Assembly (NCBI GenBank): GCA_031282935.1
Contig: JAITCS010000143.1
Coordinates: 1-8,894 of the forward strand
Direction: 5' to 3'
Source: Cellulomonadaceae bacterium
GTDB lineage: Bacteria > Actinomycetota > Actinomycetes > Actinomycetales > Cellulomonadaceae
Length of the DNA stretch: 8,894 bases
Shown: piece by piece, positions 5,077 to 8,894 of the stretch
How the letters are laid out: each line of letters starts with the position of its first letter
How positions within the stretch are numbered: position 1 is the stretch's first letter
Notes under the pieces: generated by a model
Databases searched by the model: none
Told to the model about the DNA's origin: nothing
What the model saw: only the letters and a program-made list of their open reading frames with translations
Position numbers and translations under genes: made by a program

Positions 5077-5851
5077 ATTCGCCCTGCGGCGCCGGATTGT
5101 TCCACGTGGAACGTTCCGAGTGCGCTTTGCGCCGCAAGTATATTCCTAATCCAACCAAACTCGCGGTAAGAGCTGTTGCCAATGCGAGCACCGGCCACCA
5201 GCGCGCCAACCCGGTTTCCGAAACCGCAGTTCCAACCGAGCCGCCACCAGCGGGAGCGCTCACGCCGTCACCTGTGGCGTCACAAGTGGCAGACATGTTG
5301 CCATCCATTTCCAGCAGATTCCAGGTAACCACGTTGGCGTCTATTGTGCCGTTCGCCTCAATTATGTCGCCGGGGCACGTCAATCTGACATGCGCTTGGG
5401 CGGCGCTGAAATCCCCAATCGGCAAGTTTTCTTCGCTAAACTCAGCCTCGATATCGCCAGCGTTTCCCTGAAAATGGAATTGGTTACCGACCCTGGTAAT
5501 GTTCATGCCTACGCCCATGCCATCATCAGCGGAAATTTCGCCGATTCCCCGCGTGGGCAGCGTGATCACAGAGCCAATCCAGCCGTCTGTGGCGTAGTTT
5601 TGGAATTGCGCGCCCGGCGGTAACTCATCTTCTAGGTCTTGAGTGACAGAGTCCCAAAGGGTTTGCGGGTCTTCACCCAAATAATCGGCGGTAGCTTCGT
5701 CTATGGCTAGATCAAGTTGCAACCGAGCCTGATCATCGGGAAATAAAGAAATATCCAAATCGTAGCGAATGCAGCCCGTTAACACTGCGAGCGCAGCTAG
5801 CAGTAGCGTTGTGCCAAACATTCGTCGCAACCGCAGAGTCCGGTGTTCCAT
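5036..5851 (-). CDS. LppM-like lipoprotein with C-terminal membrane helix
   Basis: 271 residues. N-terminal lipoprotein signal: RLRR, a Leu/Ala core, and lipobox LTGC with the lipidated Cys at 27. The outside domain opens [22 protein letters not shown], cut here as [14 protein letters not shown] (27-40). It contains [10 protein letters not shown], Cys159 and Cys190 (possible disulfide), and VVTWNLLEM near 174-182. These features resemble the LppM-type domain of actinobacterial lipoproteins. A membrane helix at about 218-239 is followed by a basic RRKAHSER and a ~30-residue cytosolic tail, so the protein would be held by both a lipid and a helix. The role is not known with certainty; mycobacterial LppM is linked to the cell envelope. 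First gene of a minus-strand operon. No good Shine-Dalgarno; the ATG at 5851 keeps the basic signal-peptide start. Confidence 0.85.
   Translation of the reverse strand: MEHRTLRLRRMFGTTLLLAALAVLTGCIRYDLDISLFPDDQARLQLDLAIDEATADYLGEDPQTLWDSVTQDLEDELPPGAQFQNYATDGWIGSVITLPTRGIGEISADDGMGVGMNITRVGNQFHFQGNAGDIEAEFSEENLPIGDFSAAQAHVRLTCPGDIIEANGTIDANVVTWNLLEMDGNMSATCDATGDGVSAPAGGGSVGTAVSETGLARWWPVLALATALTASLVGLGIYLRRKAHSERSTWNNPAPQGEYEVGGYWEHDNRD
5098..5113. promoter_or_regulatory. parS-like ParB-binding palindrome
   Basis: The 16-mer TGTTCCACGTGGAACG contains a perfect 14-bp palindrome (5099-5112) and matches the general bacterial parS consensus TGTTNCACGTGNAACA at all but the last base. parS sites are often inside genes; this one is in the part of the lipoprotein gene encoding the cytosolic tail (ERSTWNNP). 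It is the only CACGTG-centred site I found in the window. Confidence 0.6.
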
Positions 5852-5925
5852 GCCGCAAGCCTGGCACGCCCCCCGGACAACAACGTCGTTCCTTGGCCGA
5901 AAAAGAGCGAAGCAGGCGTTTTAGC

Positions 5926-5954
5926 ACTATTTTTGCGACACTATTTCATCTCAA
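5926..5954 (-). promoter_or_regulatory. Candidate promoter of the lppM-like/hydrolase/acyP operon
   Basis: On the minus strand TTGAGA (5954-5949, five of six -35 bases), a 17-nt spacer and AATAGT (5931-5926, four of six -10 bases) precede the lipoprotein start at 5851 by about 75 bp. The word CACTATTT occurs twice on the plus strand (5925-5932 and 5939-5946), and TTAGCACT at 5921-5928 overlaps the -10. Consensus-based prediction. Confidence 0.4.
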
Positions 5955-5991
5955 TGGCCGAAACGCGGGCAGGGGCATAACATCGGTATTG

Positions 5992-8613
5992 ATGGAAACG
6001 AAATACACCACCAAGTCGCAAGAGGCCCTCTCGGACGCCGTGCAAACTGCCTCGGCTGCGGGTAACCCCCAAGTTGAGCCGGAACACCTACTCAACTCGT
6101 TGTTGGCGCAGCCAGAGGGGATTGCGGCCTCGCTGCTGGGGGCCGTGGGCGCTAATGCGCAGCAAATCGGGCAAAAAATGCGTGCCGCTTTGGTTGCAAT
6201 GCCCTCCGCGACGGGCGGCAGTGGGCAGGCGCAGGCGTCGCGGGCTCTGCTGACGGCGCTGGATGTCGCGGCGAAGGAGGCCGCTGGCCTGGGGGATAGT
6301 TACGTTTCGACCGAGTGTTTGCTTCTTGCGTTGGCGAAAGGGCGCGGTGCGGCGGCGGACGCGTTGAAAGCGGCGGGGGCGACGCCAGAGGCACTAGAGG
6401 CAGCATTACCGGCTTTGAGAGGAAATAAAAAGGTGGACACCGCAAACCCTGAAGGCACTTTTCAGGCTTTAGAGAAATACGGAACTGACCTGACGCAACG
6501 AGCCCGCGATGGCAAATTGGATCCGGTTATCGGTCGCGATGCTGAAATTCGCCGTGTTATTCAAGTACTATCTCGGCGCACCAAGAACAATCCGGTGCTG
6601 ATTGGGGAACCAGGGGTAGGCAAAACTGCGGTAGTTGAAGGTTTAGCCCAGCGAATTGTGGCAGGTGATGTGCCCGAATCCCTAAAGAATAAACGGCTGG
6701 TTTCCTTGGATTTGTCCTCGATGGTGGCCGGTGCGAAATATCGGGGCGAATTTGAGGAACGTCTGAAAGCGGTTTTGCAGGAAATAGCGGAATCTGACGG
6801 CGAAATCATTACATTTATTGACGAATTGCACACGATGGTCGGCGCTGGGGGCGGCAGCGACGGCGCCATGGACGCCGGAAATATGCTAAAACCAATGTTG
6901 GCGCGGGGGGAGTTGCGTTTAGTTGGCGCGACCACTTTGGACGAATACCGGCAAAACATCGAAAAGGATCCCGCACTTGAGCGGCGCTTCCAACAGGTAT
7001 ACGTGGGTGAGCCATCGGTTGAGGATACCGTGGCGATTCTGCGTGGGCTAAAAGAAAGGTACGAAGCCCACCATAAGGTAACGATTTCAGATTCGGCTTT
7101 GGTGGCTGCTGCGGCTTTATCGGACAGATATATTACCGGGCGCCAATTACCGGATAAAGCGATTGACTTGGTTGATGAGGCGGCCTCACGGTTGCGAATG
7201 GAACTAGATTCTTCGCCTATTGAGATTGACGAATTGCAACGGCAAGTTACCCGCCTTGAGATGGAAGAGGTGGTGTTATCCGATTCCGCTGATGAAGCCT
7301 CAAAGACACGATTGGCTCAGCTTCAAAAAGATTTGGCCGATAAGCGCGAGAAGTTGCAAGCGCTGACGGCGCGGTGGGAGAAAGAAAAGGCTGGTCACAA
7401 CCGCGTTGGTGAGTTGCGAGCGAAACTTGACCAACTGCGCACGGACGCCGAAATTGCTTTGCGAGAAGGTGATTTGGAGGGGTCTGCCCGAATACTGTAC
7501 GGCGAAATTCCGGCAGTCGAAAAGGAATTGCAGGCTGCAGAAGCGGAGGAATTGGCGAGCGAGGTGGCCGAGGTTCCCGGCAGCGACGGTTCCGCTACTT
7601 ATGTTGGCCCAATGATTGCCGATAAAGTGGACGCCGATGAAATAGCCGAAGTCGTTTCAGCGTGGACCGGTATCCCGGCTGGGCGCATGTTGCAGGGCGA
7701 ATCCGAGAAATTGCTGGCGATGGAGGATCATATCGGTTCGCGGCTAATCGGCCAAAAAGACGCCGTAACTGCGGTTTCTGACGCGGTGCGGCGGGCGCGA
7801 GCGGGGGTTTCTGATCCGAATAGGCCCACTGGTTCGTTCCTATTCTTAGGCCCTACCGGGGTGGGTAAAACCGAATTGGCGAAAGCACTGGCTGATTTCT
7901 TATTCGACGATGAACGTGCCATGGTTCGCATAGATATGAGCGAATACGGTGAGAAACATTCTGTGGCGCGTTTGGTGGGGGCTCCTCCCGGTTATGTGGG
8001 TTATGAAGAGGGCGGTCAGTTGACCGAGGCAGTGCGGCGGCGCCCATATTCGGTGGTTTTGCTTGATGAGGTTGAGAAAGCTCACCCTGATGTGTTCAAC
8101 ATTCTGTTACAGGTTTTGGACGATGGTCGTTTAACTGATGGCCAGGGGCGCACGGTTGACTTCCGTAACGTGATTTTGGTTTTGACTTCTAATTTGGGTT
8201 CGCAATTCTTGGTGGATCCCAATTTGACCGATGAAGAAAAGCGCGAAGCGGTCATGTCTATCGTGCGCAATAACTTCAAACCGGAATTCCTGAATCGCCT
8301 GGACGACATTGTGATGTTCGATCCGCTATCCAAGGGCGAATTGGGTGCCATCGTGGATTTGCAGGTTGCGAGCCTGGCCAAGCGCCTTGCCGACCGTCGA
8401 ATCACGCTCACGGTGACCCCCGAAGCCCGCGATTTCTTGGCGAACGAAGGTTTCGACCCGGCCTACGGTGCCCGTCCACTGCGCCGCCTCGTGCAGCGCG
8501 AAATCGGAGACCGCCTGGCCCGCGAACTGCTTTCCGGGCAAGTCGCCGACGGTTCTGCCGTGATTGTGGACAAAGATCCGGGGGCAGACGCGCTTAAGGT
8601 TCGCCCTGCCTAA
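5992..8613 (+). CDS. clpB: ATP-dependent disaggregase ClpB
   Basis: Hexameric AAA+ chaperone that, with DnaK, pulls polypeptides out of aggregates through its central pore; cytosolic, heat-stress related. 873 residues, normal length, with all domains intact. N-terminal Clp repeats about 1-145. First ATPase domain from about 165: Walker A GEPGVGKT (205-212), pore loop AKYRG with Tyr250, Walker B IITFIDE (272-278), arginine fingers R331/R332. Middle coiled-coil domain about 410-522, which separates ClpB from ClpA and ClpX. Second ATPase domain: Walker A GPTGVGKT (620-627), pore loop GYVGY (667-671), Walker B VVLLDE (688-693), sensor 2 GAR (826-828). No IGL/IGF ClpP-binding loop was seen, as expected. 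The ATG at 5992 gives the family start [13 protein letters not shown]; the frame stays open upstream but that part is not ClpB-like. No Shine-Dalgarno at normal distance. Transcribed divergently from the lipoprotein operon. Confidence 0.98.
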   Translation: METKYTTKSQEALSDAVQTASAAGNPQVEPEHLLNSLLAQPEGIAASLLGAVGANAQQIGQKMRAALVAMPSATGGSGQAQASRALLTALDVAAKEAAGLGDSYVSTECLLLALAKGRGAAADALKAAGATPEALEAALPALRGNKKVDTANPEGTFQALEKYGTDLTQRARDGKLDPVIGRDAEIRRVIQVLSRRTKNNPVLIGEPGVGKTAVVEGLAQRIVAGDVPESLKNKRLVSLDLSSMVAGAKYRGEFEERLKAVLQEIAESDGEIITFIDELHTMVGAGGGSDGAMDAGNMLKPMLARGELRLVGATTLDEYRQNIEKDPALERRFQQVYVGEPSVEDTVAILRGLKERYEAHHKVTISDSALVAAAALSDRYITGRQLPDKAIDLVDEAASRLRMELDSSPIEIDELQRQVTRLEMEEVVLSDSADEASKTRLAQLQKDLADKREKLQALTARWEKEKAGHNRVGELRAKLDQLRTDAEIALREGDLEGSARILYGEIPAVEKELQAAEAEELASEVAEVPGSDGSATYVGPMIADKVDADEIAEVVSAWTGIPAGRMLQGESEKLLAMEDHIGSRLIGQKDAVTAVSDAVRRARAGVSDPNRPTGSFLFLGPTGVGKTELAKALADFLFDDERAMVRIDMSEYGEKHSVARLVGAPPGYVGYEEGGQLTEAVRRRPYSVVLLDEVEKAHPDVFNILLQVLDDGRLTDGQGRTVDFRNVILVLTSNLGSQFLVDPNLTDEEKREAVMSIVRNNFKPEFLNRLDDIVMFDPLSKGELGAIVDLQVASLAKRLADRRITLTVTPEARDFLANEGFDPAYGARPLRRLVQREIGDRLARELLSGQVADGSAVIVDKDPGADALKVRPA

Positions 8614-8744
8614 AGTTCGCCTTACTTAGGGCGTACCATATGGGTTCGTGAGGCGTCTGACCCGCGAAAACGTGTGAAACTCGGCCATCTTTCAATCGAA
8701 ACCCCATGATAGCCATGTTTTAGCGTGGCCGAAATCGACTTAAC

Positions 8745-8784
8745 AATCGGGTAGAAATGATCTCCCGATTTGGAACAAATCGGG
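8745..8784. repeat. Three-part inverted repeat able to form mutually exclusive hairpins
   Basis: AATCGGG (8745-8751) can pair with CCCGATT (8764-8770). The same CCCGATTT (8764-8771) can instead pair perfectly with AAATCGGG (8777-8784) around a GGAAC loop. Only one of the two helices can form at a time, as in attenuators. The second helix runs straight into the G run. Confidence 0.6.
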
Positions 8785-8797
8785 GGGGGGGGGGGGG
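8782..8797. repeat. Homopolymer run of 16 G
   Basis: Sixteen consecutive G at 8782-8797. Runs this long are rare in bacterial chromosomes and are prone to slipped-strand length change; they can also be sequencing or assembly artefacts. Confidence 0.95.
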
Positions 8798-8809
8798 AAA
8801 ATTAAAAGC

Positions 8810-8894
8810 ATGAGCCACAACTTTAAGTACCCGCTTCTTAGCCTTATTTTCGTTTCCTGCCTAAAGGAAGAGCAGATTCAGGTCTCACAGCTGG
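8810..8894 (+). CDS. Possible start of a gene running off the window (doubtful)
   Basis: ATG at 8810 opens a frame of 28 codons to the window edge (MSHNFKYPLLSLIFVSCLK and on). There is no Shine-Dalgarno between the G run and the ATG. The peptide has a short hydrophobic stretch (PLLSLIFVSC) that could be a weak signal sequence. The evidence is only an open frame, too short to judge; the minus strand is open here for a similarly short length. Confidence 0.15.
   Translation, partial: MSHNFKYPLLSLIFVSCLKEEQIQVSQL

Larger units (their letters stand above)
8614..8894. other. Gene-poor right end
   Basis: No convincing complete gene. After the clpB stop there is only a weak inverted repeat CGCCCT/AGGGCG (8602-8607 and 8628-8633) without a T run, so no clear clpB terminator. 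The remainder holds the alternative hairpins, the G run and two short open frames reaching the window edge, reported separately. Base composition turns more A/T-rich after 8798. Confidence 0.55.

Noticed and set aside
5809..5991. Upstream in-frame extension of clpB by 61 codons
   Set aside because: The translation is not ClpB-like and the ATG at 5992 gives the conserved family start.
8594..8716. Minus-strand 40-codon frame starting ATGGCTATCATGGGG, overlapping the end of clpB
   Set aside because: No Shine-Dalgarno, no recognised motif, overlaps clpB by 20 bp, and frames this short are expected by chance.
8844..8894. Minus-strand frame open at the right edge, ending LPLGRKRK before a stop
   Set aside because: Only 16 residues visible; could be the C-terminus of a convergent gene but cannot be told from chance.

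Overview
The window looks like a chromosomal segment of a high-GC Gram-positive bacterium (Actinobacteria, perhaps an Actinomyces-like member of Actinomycetales). The evidence is the actinobacterial type of dCTP deaminase (HSTAGF and QGQRGPT motifs, as in the bifunctional mycobacterial enzyme), an LppM-like lipoprotein, GTG start codons, several starts without a Shine-Dalgarno sequence, and Ala/Gly-rich proteins. The genus is inference; no rRNA or tRNA is present to fix it.

Layout, left to right. (1) 1-563: the 5' part of thpR (RNA 2',3'-cyclic phosphodiesterase) on the minus strand, running off the left edge, with its promoter. It carries a low-complexity Gln/Arg/Gly insert built from 15-bp tandem repeats. 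(2) 634-860: gene-free but structured. Several inverted repeats end in a strong intrinsic terminator that acts leftward; this is a possible small RNA or a long structured 3' UTR. (3) 876-2431: two minus-strand genes for unrecognised membrane or exported proteins. One has two transmembrane segments and an anti-sigma-like outline. The other is a secreted protein with two duplicated ~50-residue modules and a C-terminal membrane anchor. Between them lie four 16-bp imperfect palindromes at a strict 19-bp period. (4) 2432-2684: divergent intergenic region with two perfect palindromes upstream of dcd. (5) 2685-3671: dcd and a 134-residue unknown protein, 3 bp apart on the plus strand. (6) 3680-5851: a tight minus-strand operon, lppM-like lipoprotein, alpha/beta hydrolase, acylphosphatase, with overlapping ends. 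A parS-like palindrome lies inside the lipoprotein gene. (7) 5992-8613: clpB, complete, plus strand. (8) 8614-8894: gene-poor end with alternative hairpins and a run of 16 G.

Most assigned genes are housekeeping: nucleotide pool (dcd), RNA end processing (thpR), protein disaggregation (clpB), acyl-phosphate hydrolysis (acyP). The unexplained content is concentrated in 634-2431 and at the right end. I see no phage, CRISPR, toxin-antitoxin or recognisable defence system. The best candidates for something undescribed are the palindrome array, the repeat-module secreted protein with its membrane partner, and the structured RNA downstream of them.
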